A stretch of DNA of 64,000 nt, taken from Synechococcus sp. RSCCF101. GTDB taxonomy: Bacteria > Cyanobacteriota > Cyanobacteriia > PCC-6307 > Cyanobiaceae. Positions within the stretch are counted from its first letter, which is position 1. Each line of letters begins with the position of its first letter. Shown here one piece after another: positions 18,410 to 26,389 of the stretch. The stretch covers positions 310,001-374,000 of the forward strand of contig NZ_CP035632.1 in the NCBI RefSeq assembly GCF_008807075.1, read 5' to 3'. The translations under genes were made by a program, and so were the position numbers. The notes under the pieces are model-generated. The model did no database searches and was not told where the DNA came from. It saw nothing but the letters and a program-made list of their open reading frames with translations.

Positions 18410-19800
18410 GAGGCTGCTGAAATTGCAGCCGAGACAGGAGCTGGTCCTGCTGTTTCCCACCTCGGTGCTTCTGGCAGCGATTCCCGAGTCGCCGGAGTGA
18501 CGGCTTTGATGCAGCCGCCAGCCGGCACTATGTCGGAGAAGGCTCTTATTTGCATCGGACCACCCGGTTGCCTGCGTTTCATGCCATGGCCTCCCGTGAG
18601 CTGAGCAGGTTGGCCAGTCGGATCAGGTTGTAGGCCGCCACATGCAGCCGGAATACTGCCCCGACCCTGGATCGCCCTCTGGCCTTGAGCTGCCGCAGCC
18701 CCGCAGCCTGTTTGATCCAGCCAAACACCTGCTCGATCCGCTTCCTGGCCTTGATCGATTGGCCGTAGCCGGCATGGCGGACGGTTCGCCCGTCGATTGC
18801 GGAGCGGCGACGCGGGCCGCTGTTCTGGGCGACATGCGGCGTGACGCCGGCAAAGCGAACACCTGCCACGAAATCCCTGGTGTCATAACCCTTGTCCGCG
18901 GCGAGAGTCTTCTGGTGAGTACCCGGCAGAGCCTGTGCCATCCGCAGCGCAGCGGTTCGTTCCCCATGGCCATCCGCCCGGGTCACTTCACTGGCGACCA
19001 CCAGGCCATGGCGGTTCTCCATCAGGCAATGACCCAGATAGCTGAGAAACGCTCCAGTGCCGCTGGATTTGCGGAACAGCCGCGCATCGGCGTCACTGCC
19101 GGATCGATGGGTCCGGTTGGAGAGCAGCAGCCCCCTGAAATCACCTCTGGTCCGTTTGCGGCCTTTCGCGGGAGCCCCACCAAATCCATGGCCACCACTG
19201 GGCGGTGGTGGACCGTCACCGTCATCCACTCCGTCCAGACGCTCGAGAGAGCTGTGGGATGCCCAGGCCCGCAGCAGGGTGCCATCGACCGAGAAGTGCT
19301 CGGAACTCAGCAGCGGCTTGACCTCGGGCGAGGCCAGCAGCAGCTCAAGGAACCGGGCCATGAGGTCCTCATTGAGCAACCGATCCCGGTTCTTGGTGTA
19401 GACGAAGTCGGCCGGAGGCCATAGGTGGTCGGATGCCAGACGGGATCGTCGGGGTTGAGGCCGACGAACCAGCGGAACAGCAGGTTGTAGTCCAGCTGCT
19501 CGATCAGCATCCGCTCCGAGCGGATGCCATAGATCGCCTGCAACAACAGGGCCAGCAGCAGCTGTTCCGGTGGGATGGAGGGACGACCACCCTCGGGATA
19601 GAGCCTGCAGAAGGTGGGATTCAGTCGGTCAAGGGCGTGATCCGCAAGACGCCGCACCTGCCTCAGGGGATGGGCCTTGGGAATCCGATCCTCGGTGGAG
19701 ACATAGGAGAACAGGGGACCGGTCCGCTCCTGCTGTCCGCGCATTCGCCTGGTGCCGTTGGCTCATTCTCCCGCAGCTGACAGGGTTTTTCAGCGGCCTC
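18410..19800 (-). mobile_element. IS5-family insertion sequence, 1,391 bp
   Basis: The ends are imperfect inverted repeats: GAGGCTGCTGAAA at 18410-18422 and, on the other strand, GAGGCCGCTGAAA at 19788-19800 (12 of 13 matching). Outside them lie CTAG duplications. Inside is one transposase gene on the minus strand. The element sits between recR (minus) and psbP (plus), which would otherwise be divergent neighbours about 50 bp apart. Length and structure fit IS5-family elements; the exact group is not assigned. Confidence 0.92.
18579..19744 (-). pseudogene. IS5-family DDE transposase, frameshifted
   Basis: The first frame (ATG 19744) codes the N-terminal DUF772-type domain: FSYVSTEDRIPKAHPL, RPSIPPEQLLLALLLQAIYG and IEQLDYNLLFRWFVGL. 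The second frame (to 18579) carries YTKNRDRLLNEDL and the DDE catalytic parts SVDGTLLRAWAS, AADKGYDTRDF and KARKRIEQVFGWIKQ. The frames switch between about 19409 and 19430; one added base gives a 389-codon gene. There is no obvious slippery heptamer, so a programmed frameshift is not supported. It is either a decayed copy or another single-base sequence error. Confidence 0.88.
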
Positions 19801-19804
19801 CTAG
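19801..19804. repeat. Right target-site duplication CTAG of the IS element
   Basis: Direct repeat of the CTAG at 18406-18409, placed immediately outside the right inverted repeat. Confidence 0.7.
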
Positions 19805-19852
19805 GGCGGTCGGGCCGCTCAGCAGAATGGCTGCAGCACGCCGCCGCTCCCC

Positions 19853-20443
19853 ATGACCCGTCTGCTTGATCTGTGGCACCGACAGCTCAGGCGCTGCCGG
19901 CGTGGGCTGCCCGGCCTGGCGCTGGCCCTGCTGCTGATCCTGCCGCTGGCGGCCTGCAGCGGCACCTCAGCCGGCTTCAACTCCTACCAGAGCCCGGACG
20001 GGCGCTATGCCTTCCTCTACCCCACCGGCTGGACCCGCGTGCAGGTGAGCGGGGGCCCGCGGCTGGTGTTTCACGATCTGATCAACAGCGATGAGACCGT
20101 CAGCCTGGTGATCTCGGACCTCGACGAGCAGGACTCGCGGCTCGAGGACCTCGGCAGCGCGGTGGCGGTGGGTGAGCGACTGCGGCGCCAGGTGATCGCT
20201 CCAGCCGGCAGCGGCCGTTCGGCCGATCTGATCGAGGCGCGTGAGCGCAGCGGCAGCGGCCACACCTTCTACGACCTGGAGTTCGCCGTGCACCTCGCCG
20301 ACCGCGACCGGCATGAGCTGGCCACCGTGGTGGTGGACCGGGGCCGGCTCTACACCCTGGCGGCCAGCACCAACGAGGTGCGCTGGCCGAAGGTGAAGGG
20401 GCTGTTCGAGCAGGTGATCACGTCCTTCACCCTGCTGATCTGA
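19853..20443 (+). CDS. psbP: Photosystem II PsbP-family lipoprotein (CyanoP)
   Basis: 196 aa. A hydrophobic signal segment ends in a lipobox LPLAACSG (Cys about 35), so the protein is lipid-anchored on the lumenal side. The PsbP domain follows: FNSYQSPDGRYAFLYPTGW near the start, VSLVISDL, and a C-terminal WPKVKGLFEQVITSFTL. In cyanobacteria CyanoP assists early photosystem II assembly rather than being a stable stoichiometric subunit. ATG at 19853. Its upstream region has been changed by the IS insertion, which ends 52 bp before the start codon. Confidence 0.93.
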   Translation: MTRLLDLWHRQLRRCRRGLPGLALALLLILPLAACSGTSAGFNSYQSPDGRYAFLYPTGWTRVQVSGGPRLVFHDLINSDETVSLVISDLDEQDSRLEDLGSAVAVGERLRRQVIAPAGSGRSADLIEARERSGSGHTFYDLEFAVHLADRDRHELATVVVDRGRLYTLAASTNEVRWPKVKGLFEQVITSFTLLI

Positions 20444-20470
20444 ACCGGGCCGCCAGGGGGGCTGCGGGCA

Positions 20471-20857
20471 TCAGCTGTCCGGGCATTGATCCCGCATCAC
20501 CTCGAAGGCCAGCTCCCGGGACTCCCTGACCTCCGATATCCAGCTCGCCAGCACCTTCAGGCGGGAGGCCACCGCAGGGGCCTCCGCCGGGTCATCCAGC
20601 AGGGGCTGGGCCTGCACGCGGGCCGCCTCCATGTCGTCGAGGAGCGTCGGGGCGGCTTTGATCACGCCAAGCGCGAAGGGGCAGGGCTCGGCACCGTGGA
20701 TCATCACGTAGCTGTAGCTCCGCACCTGCTCGAAGCCCCTGAGCAGCCGGGTGCGCAGCTCATCCCGTTCCTCCTGCGTGATCACGCCCCCGGGGGGCGA
20801 GAGGGAGCAACCGGCGCTGGTCAGGGCGATGAGGAGGGCCGCTGCCGCGCGCGTCAT
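20471..20857 (-). CDS. Hypothetical lipoprotein (128 aa)
   Basis: The N-terminus MTRAAAALLIALTSAGCSL is a lipoprotein signal with lipobox TSAGC (Cys17). The mature part is alpha-helical and Arg/Glu-rich (EERDELRTRLLRGFEQV, LKVLASWISEVRESRELAFEVM) with two further cysteines (about 59 and 125). No family recognised. Convergent with psbP (27 bp between stops) and divergent from the HlyD gene. Confidence 0.65.
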   Translation of the reverse strand: MTRAAAALLIALTSAGCSLSPPGGVITQEERDELRTRLLRGFEQVRSYSYVMIHGAEPCPFALGVIKAAPTLLDDMEAARVQAQPLLDDPAEAPAVASRLKVLASWISEVRESRELAFEVMRDQCPDS

Positions 20858-20937
20858 GGTCAGAGCGTTCCGGTCGGGACCCGGTGATCATCGCCGGGAC
20901 GGGACGGTCGGCCAGCGCCCGGCATCATCCCGGCTCG

Positions 20938-22308
20938 ATGCTGCTGACAGCGAGCCGGACATCCGGCAGGCTGCCGGTCATGGTCCGCTCGGTTCCCCGC
21001 CTGTCCGGTTGGCCTCCGCCGCGCCTGTCCCGCCTGAGCGGGCACGGCCGGGTGGGTCTGGCCCAGGGCGCCATGGCGCTGGCCTTCGTGGGCTGGGCCC
21101 TGCTCTGGCCCGTGCCCACCGAGGTGGTGGGACAGGGTGTGCTGATCGTTCCTGATGGAGCCGGGATCCTCAACGCCCGTGCCGGAGGACAGGTACGGGA
21201 GCTGGCCGTGGCGGTCGGGGATCCGGTGCGTCGCGGCCAGGTGCTGATGCAGCTCGACCTGCCGGTGCTCGAGCAGCAGCTGGCCAGGCAACGCGGCAAC
21301 CTGGACCAGCTGGAGCGTCAGAACGGGGCGCTCGACCGCCGTGATGCGCTGCGTCTCAGCACGGAACGCACGGCCCTGGACACGGCGCTGGCCAAGCTCG
21401 ATGACGACGAGCGGCGTCTGCAGCAGCTCCGCAGCACCTACGAGCAGAAGCTGGAGAGCCTGGAGTGGCTCTCCGAACGCGCGGTGGTGGCCCCTCTCTC
21501 CGCCGCGGTGGTGGGAGCGGAGGCCGGCCTCACCGCCACCGCCGTGAGCCTGGATGACCTGGCGATCGAGCGCACCAACCTGCTCACCTCCTTTCAGGCG
21601 GTGAAGCTGGCGATCGAGACCGAGCAGCTGCAGCGCCGCTATCGCATCGATGACCTGCGGCGGGAGCTGCGGGTCAGTGAGGCCCGGCTCGCCTTCGACG
21701 GCACGGTGACGGCCCCGCGCGACGGCCATGTGCTCGACCTCCAGGTGATCCCGGGTCAGACCATCGCCACGGGTGCCCGGCTGGGGACGATCGGCCGGCC
21801 GCTGCCCCAGGCCGCCGCCGCGCCGCTGCGGCAGGAGGGGCTCGAGGCGGTGGCCTACTTCGCCCCGGCCGATGCCCGTCGCCTCCGCCCCGGACTGCCG
21901 GTTGAGGTGGTGCCGCTCTGGCAGCAGCGCGGCCGGTTCGGGGGCATCGAAGGCCGGGTCCGCAGCGTGCTCAGCCTGCCCGCCAGCGAGGAGGACATCA
22001 GCACCACGGTTGGCAATGCCCAGCTGGCGCGTGAGCTGCTCCAGGGCGGGCCCGTGATGCGGGTGCAGATCAGCCTGGACACCGATGACCGGTCGCTGGA
22101 CGGCTACCGCTGGACCCTCTCCCGCGGCAGCGCCGTGTTCCCGGTGCGCGAGGGGCTGACCGTGGCGGGTCACGCCTATGTGGAGTGGCGGAGCCCCGGC
22201 AGCTATGTGCTGCCGGGGCTCCGCACCCTCACCGGCGGCTACCGCAGCCCGGGGATCGACCGCCAGAGCGATCGGCCCGCCCTGCGCCAGCCCGGTTCCC
22301 TGCCCTGA
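20938..22308 (+). CDS. HlyD-family periplasmic adaptor (membrane fusion protein)
   Basis: About 456 aa from ATG 20938 (GTG 20884 or ATG 20980 are possible). One membrane segment (LAQGAMALAFVGWALLWPVP) is followed by a split biotinyl-lipoyl domain (GILNARAGGQVRELAVAVGDPVRRGQVL and GTVTAPRDGHVLDLQVIPGQTIATGARL) around a long coiled-coil hairpin (about 115-255), then a beta-barrel domain. Such adaptors link an inner-membrane pump to TolC. The overall shape also resembles NHLM-type secretion adaptors, but no matching ABC transporter is adjacent. The neighbours (a TolC and two FUSC proteins) favour an AaeA-like small-molecule efflux role. Confidence 0.88.
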   Translation: MLLTASRTSGRLPVMVRSVPRLSGWPPPRLSRLSGHGRVGLAQGAMALAFVGWALLWPVPTEVVGQGVLIVPDGAGILNARAGGQVRELAVAVGDPVRRGQVLMQLDLPVLEQQLARQRGNLDQLERQNGALDRRDALRLSTERTALDTALAKLDDDERRLQQLRSTYEQKLESLEWLSERAVVAPLSAAVVGAEAGLTATAVSLDDLAIERTNLLTSFQAVKLAIETEQLQRRYRIDDLRRELRVSEARLAFDGTVTAPRDGHVLDLQVIPGQTIATGARLGTIGRPLPQAAAAPLRQEGLEAVAYFAPADARRLRPGLPVEVVPLWQQRGRFGGIEGRVRSVLSLPASEEDISTTVGNAQLARELLQGGPVMRVQISLDTDDRSLDGYRWTLSRGSAVFPVREGLTVAGHAYVEWRSPGSYVLPGLRTLTGGYRSPGIDRQSDRPALRQPGSLP

Positions 22309-22494
22309 ATGCGCGATCCCGGTTCTTCACCGCTGCGACGCGAGCTGCCCTGGCTGGTGGCGGAAGCGGCGCTGCTCGTGGTGCTGTGCAACGCCAATCC
22401 GCCGGAGCTGTGGTTCTGGATGGTGATGTTTCTCTCCCTGCTCGGCTATCGGATCGAACGCTGGTGGTCAGCCCGGCCCGGCTCCGGCCCCTGA
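22309..22494 (+). CDS. Small membrane protein (61 aa) next to the HlyD adaptor
   Basis: It starts at the base after the HlyD stop (TGA-ATG), so the two are coupled. Residues about 12-31 (LPWLVAEAALLVVLCNANPP) and 32-47 (LWFWMVMFLSLLGYRI) look like two membrane segments with a basic tail. I do not recognise the family. By position it resembles AaeX, the small protein of the E. coli aaeXAB efflux operon, but sequence similarity is not evident. The 3' end overlaps the convergent TolC gene by 27 bp. Confidence 0.6.
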   Translation: MRDPGSSPLRRELPWLVAEAALLVVLCNANPPELWFWMVMFLSLLGYRIERWWSARPGSGP

Positions 22495-24255
22495 GGGACC
22501 CATGAGCTCCAGGGTCGGCTCGATCAGCGCCCCGGGGTCCCGCGGAACCGGCAGCAGCTCTCGCAGCAGGCGGGCGTAGGTGATGTTGCCGCTCACGGTG
22601 GCCTCGAGCCGCTGCACGATGGCGCTCACCAGCCGCTCCTGGGTGATGGAGAGATCCACCTCGCTGCTGAGACCGCTGCGGTACCGCAGGCTCATGTCGC
22701 GGAAGGCCTCCAGGCTGGCCCCCACGCCGCGCCGGGCGGCCGCGACGCGGGCCAGGCTGGCCTGGTGCTCGAAGAACGCCTGCTCGAGGCGCAGGCGCAG
22801 GGCGTTGCGGCGGGCGGCGTAGCGCTGCCCGGCGGCCGCTTCCCGGCGTGCCAGCGACTCCGCGCGGTTGGCGGTGCGGCCGGCATCGAAGAGCAGCCAG
22901 TGGATGGCCACGCCCATCGACCAGTCGGTGCTGCTGCGGTTCAGCCGGGGGCTGATGCTGCTGCCGCAGCAGCCGCCACCCTCCACCTCGAAATCGTCGT
23001 TGGCCACGCTGGATCCGCTGACGCCCGCCGCTGCGAACAGGCTCAGGCGAGGCAGCGTGTCGGCCGCGACCACATCCTGCTCGAGGGCCAGGGCCCGCCG
23101 GGTGGCCAGCACGGCCTCCAGTTCCGGATTGTTCTCGTAGGCCGCCAGCAGGCTGGCCTCCAGATCCAGCGGCCAGGGCGACTGGAGGGTGATCGGTCCG
23201 GCGGCGGTCGGGATCACATCGGGCGGCAGGTTCAGCGTGGTGGCCAGGCGGCGCCGCGCCACGGCCCGGTCCGCCAGGGCCTGGATCAGCCGTTCCTCGT
23301 CCGCCGCTTCGATGGCGCTGCGCCGCAGCCGGTCCACCCTCGGCACCAGCCCGGCTCGCTCGAGCTCGAGCACGTCGGCCAGGATCACCATGTCGTTGCG
23401 CAGCACCGCCTGCCGCAGCCGCACCAGCTGATCGGCGCGCTGGAGGGCATAGAACGCCTCGCTCACGTCGAGCTGCAGCCCTCGGAGGCTGAGGGCGTAG
23501 GTCTGCCGGCTGCGCTCCAGCCGGGCCCGCGCGGCCCGCAGCCTGGGGGTGCGGGCGAAATCCACCAGGTCGTAATCGAGCTGCAGCGCCGCCTCGAATC
23601 GGCTCTGGGTCTCCCGGAAGCGGACCCCGCCTCCGGCCGGCACGTAGAAGGGCCCGGGAATCGCTGCCGTGGTGGCCTCCGGCCGGATCGGGAGCTCGGG
23701 ATCGAACAGAGGGCCGAAACCCAGATCGTTGTTGGCCTCCGAGGCGCTGAGGCTGGGGTTGCGCCGCAGCAGCGCTGCATCGGCCGCCAGGCTGAGACGG
23801 GGCCAGTAGCGACCCGAGGCTGAGGCGACCTCCGCTGCCTGGGCTGCCACCTCCTCCCGCTGGACCTGCAGGGCGGCGCTGTTGGCGAAGGCCAGGCTCA
23901 GGGCCTGCGTCAGGTCCAGTGAGCGGACGACAGGCCGCTCCAGCGCTTCGGGGCCCGGCAGGCTCAGGGCCGGAGCTGGAACGGCCTCGTCGGGCCGCAG
24001 CGGAGCGGAGGCCGGCCGGTTGGGTTGCAGCAGGCCGCCGGGCCATGGCCGCAGCCCGGGCTCCCGCAGCGGATCGGGCTGAACGGCCGGCGCCGCCGGC
24101 AGCAGCTGATCAAGCTCCTCCAGCTGGCTGTCCAGGGTCCGCCAGCGACGCTCCAGCAGCTCGCGGCTGCTCCCCGGGCCCTCTGCGGCCATCACCGCGG
24201 CCGCTCCGGCGGCACTCAGCAGCGTCGCCCAGAACATCGGCCTGAGGCACACCAT
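22468..24255 (-). CDS. TolC-family outer membrane efflux protein
   Basis: 595 aa from ATG 24255; the open frame continues upstream to 25038 but that part reads as shadow of the FUSC gene. An N-terminal signal (MVCLRPMFWATLLSAAGAAAVMA) is followed by a Pro-rich stretch (about 45-110) and two OEP repeats: RSLDLTQALSLAFANSAALQVQ, ELDYDLVDFART-type DLVDFARTPRLRAAR, AYENNPELEAV and LLFDAGRTANRAESLARREA, a pattern diagnostic for TolC barrel/coiled-coil repeats. It lies downstream of the two FUSC genes on the same strand (35-bp gap), and I infer that it is their outer-membrane exit duct. Confidence 0.92.
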   Translation of the reverse strand: MVCLRPMFWATLLSAAGAAAVMAAEGPGSSRELLERRWRTLDSQLEELDQLLPAAPAVQPDPLREPGLRPWPGGLLQPNRPASAPLRPDEAVPAPALSLPGPEALERPVVRSLDLTQALSLAFANSAALQVQREEVAAQAAEVASASGRYWPRLSLAADAALLRRNPSLSASEANNDLGFGPLFDPELPIRPEATTAAIPGPFYVPAGGGVRFRETQSRFEAALQLDYDLVDFARTPRLRAARARLERSRQTYALSLRGLQLDVSEAFYALQRADQLVRLRQAVLRNDMVILADVLELERAGLVPRVDRLRRSAIEAADEERLIQALADRAVARRRLATTLNLPPDVIPTAAGPITLQSPWPLDLEASLLAAYENNPELEAVLATRRALALEQDVVAADTLPRLSLFAAAGVSGSSVANDDFEVEGGGCCGSSISPRLNRSSTDWSMGVAIHWLLFDAGRTANRAESLARREAAAGQRYAARRNALRLRLEQAFFEHQASLARVAAARRGVGASLEAFRDMSLRYRSGLSSEVDLSITQERLVSAIVQRLEATVSGNITYARLLRELLPVPRDPGALIEPTLELMGPSGAGAGPG

Positions 24256-24290
24256 CGCAGCGGGGCCGGGACGCAGGGTGCTAATCAGTT

Positions 24291-25412
24291 TCAGGACGGC
24301 TTCGCTCCGACCCCAGCGCCCCTGGACAGGTTCAGGGCTGGCAGCAGCTCCTGGATCGCCGCCTCCACCTGCCTGCAGAGGATGGCGCGCCGTGCCATCT
24401 GGCGCCATCGCGGTGCGGGGATGTCCTGCGGTGGTTGCCGGTCCAGTTGCCGGATGGCCCGCCCGAGGCCGGAGCGCGTCGCCCCGGCAGGGCTCTGGGG
24501 CGGCGGCGGCCCGGCCGGCCCGATGCTTCGGAGCGGTTCCGCATGGCCCAGGGCTCCGGCCAGCTCCAGCAGCCGGTCGGAGCCCCGCCGCAGCACCTCG
24601 GCTTCCGCGGTGTGCAGCGCCGCCACATCCGCGTGTTCTCCGGGATCGCCCGGTGGCCTGAGGCTGCGCAGCCCGTCGAGGGCGGTGATCAGCTGGGAGG
24701 CCAGCAGCTCGGCCCGGCTCCAGATCCGGTTCAGCGGGTGATCCTCCGGGCGGTTGCCCAGCTCCCGCCGTGCATCCGGCAGGGCCTGCCGGCAGCGATC
24801 GAGTGTTCCCAGCAGGGTGCTGCGGCGCTGCCGCCGCCAGGCGCTGCTCCGCCGGGTGGCAGCGGCCGGTCCTTCCAGCCGCTCCGCCTCCTCGATCAGG
24901 TCGCGGGCCAGCTCTCTGAACAGATCGGCCAGCCGCCCGTGCAGGAGCGGAATGGCCCGGTCGGGCCAGATCAGGCGCACGGCCAGCAGCGCCGCGATCA
25001 CCCCGACGATCGTCCAGACCACCCGCAGCGGGCCCCACACGAGCACATCGCGGGAATGGACCAGCCAGCCCATCACCACGATGTTGCCCGCCACCTTGTA
25101 CCCCACCTGCAGCCCCAGGGCGGCCCCCAGCAGCCGTGTCGTCGCCAGGGCCATCCCCATCCCCAGGGGCAGCGGCAGCGACAGGCCTCTCTGGAAGACC
25201 ACGACGATCAGGGCACCGAGGCCACTCGCCAGCACCCTCTGCATGCCGATGTTGAGCGTGCCGCCGTAGCTCCCGGAGAGCACCGCCAGGATCGCCAGGG
25301 GCATGTAGTACGCGTCCGGCACCGGATTGAGCTGTGCGAAGCCGGCGCCCAGGCCCGTGATCACCGCCAGACGCAGCTCGCGCCGTGTCGTCAGCGGCTG
25401 CCGGGCCCTCAT
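24291..25412 (-). CDS. FUSC-family membrane protein, half-size (373 aa)
   Basis: From ATG 25412, overlapping the upstream FUSC stop (ATGA). Six hydrophobic segments occupy about residues 12-160 (VITGLGAGFAQLNPVPDAYY, MPLAILAVLSGSYGGTLNIG, LASGLGALIVVVFQRGLSLP and others) followed by a cytoplasmic helical domain of about 210 residues. This is one module of the fusaric-acid-resistance/aromatic-acid-exporter fold; AaeB-type pumps have two such modules in one chain. With its overlapping partner it could form a two-chain equivalent. Confidence 0.85.
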   Translation of the reverse strand: MRARQPLTTRRELRLAVITGLGAGFAQLNPVPDAYYMPLAILAVLSGSYGGTLNIGMQRVLASGLGALIVVVFQRGLSLPLPLGMGMALATTRLLGAALGLQVGYKVAGNIVVMGWLVHSRDVLVWGPLRVVWTIVGVIAALLAVRLIWPDRAIPLLHGRLADLFRELARDLIEEAERLEGPAAATRRSSAWRRQRRSTLLGTLDRCRQALPDARRELGNRPEDHPLNRIWSRAELLASQLITALDGLRSLRPPGDPGEHADVAALHTAEAEVLRRGSDRLLELAGALGHAEPLRSIGPAGPPPPQSPAGATRSGLGRAIRQLDRQPPQDIPAPRWRQMARRAILCRQVEAAIQELLPALNLSRGAGVGAKPS

Positions 25413-26362
25413 GGGCGTCTCTCCGCCACGAGCGTTGATTCCAGTCGCTGCTGACGACGCAGCAGGAGCAGCAGGCGTGTCAGTTCCTCCTCGAGCGAGA
25501 GGGCCAGAAAGGGGCCCAGATCCGGGCTGCGGGAGGCGAGGTCCGCCATCGCGGCCGATGCATCCGCGGCGCCGGTCAGGGCGGCGGCGAGGCCGGGCAG
25601 CGGCTGCAGGGAGGGCTGGCGGCCGAGCCGTTCCAGCAATCGCTCGCACAGCATCCAGCGCTGGATCAGCACCTGCCACAGCAGCAGCCGCTGCGGCCAG
25701 CGCTCCTGTCGTGCGGGGCTGAGCGGCCCGCCATGGCTGGCCTCTTCGCTGGCCAGGAGCCTCTGCGCTTCGAGCAGGCGGCTGGTCAGTTGTGCCGGCC
25801 GGATCGGCTCCGGCGGGCTGCCGGTGCGTCTCAGCCAGTCGGCGATGCGCTGACGCCGCTGCAGCAGGAGCGCGTGAAGCTCGGCGTCCAGCTGGCACAG
25901 CTGCTGCAGACGATTGCGGGGCCAGAGCAGCCGGCACACGAGCAGCGCCACGGCGATGCCCACGGCCGTGTCGAGGGCGCGGTTGAACACGTAGGTCCAG
26001 TCGAGGGCGCTGTAGGCCTCCACCGAGAGGAAGATCACGGGAATCACCGCCGCGGTGGAGAGCCCCGGGCTCCAGCCCAGCCGCCGCACCAGGGGGATGG
26101 TGATCAGGAGACTCACGAGCACACCGGGCCATCCAACGAGGATGGTGTGCACGAGAAAGGCCACCAGACCGCCGGTGATCGTGCCGAGGATGCGGCCCCG
26201 CGCCGCTCTCAGGGTCGATTCATCCCGGTCGTCGATCACGAAGAGGATCGCCAGCAGCGGGTACCAGACGAAATCGACCCGTTGCCAGTGGATGGCCAGG
26301 GTGCAGGCGATCGCGGCGCTCAATCCCAGCCTCAGGCTCTGCCGCAGGGCTTCGTGTGCCAT
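25409..26362 (-). CDS. FUSC-family membrane protein, half-size (317 aa)
   Basis: Starts MAHEALRQSLRLGLSAAIAC at 26362. Hydrophobic segments at about 12-42, 55-80, 80-100 and 125-150, with the FUSC signature regions WYPLLAILFVIDDRDESTLRAARGRILGT (the region after the second segment, with conserved Arg-x-x-G-T) and RALDTAVGIAVALLVCRLLWP. A cytoplasmic helical domain follows. Its stop overlaps the start of the second FUSC gene. The pair and the TolC gene form one operon; the adaptor is on the facing strand. Confidence 0.87.
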   Translation of the reverse strand: MAHEALRQSLRLGLSAAIACTLAIHWQRVDFVWYPLLAILFVIDDRDESTLRAARGRILGTITGGLVAFLVHTILVGWPGVLVSLLITIPLVRRLGWSPGLSTAAVIPVIFLSVEAYSALDWTYVFNRALDTAVGIAVALLVCRLLWPRNRLQQLCQLDAELHALLLQRRQRIADWLRRTGSPPEPIRPAQLTSRLLEAQRLLASEEASHGGPLSPARQERWPQRLLLWQVLIQRWMLCERLLERLGRQPSLQPLPGLAAALTGAADASAAMADLASRSPDLGPFLALSLEEELTRLLLLLRRQQRLESTLVAERRP

Positions 26363-26389
26363 GCCGGGGCGGTGGGGCCTCCCGCCTGG

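Noticed and set aside
19405-19430. Programmed frameshift in the transposase
   Set aside because: No slippery heptamer or downstream stimulatory structure at the break; a single-base loss explains it better.
20938-22308. NHLM-type bacteriocin secretion adaptor
   Set aside because: The overall shape fits, but there is no peptidase-ABC transporter or precursor peptide nearby; FUSC and TolC neighbours favour small-molecule efflux.
22468-25038. TolC frame extends 260 codons upstream of 24255
   Set aside because: The extra N-terminus is Arg/Pro/Gly-rich shadow of the FUSC gene and lacks a signal peptide; the ATG at 24255 gives one.
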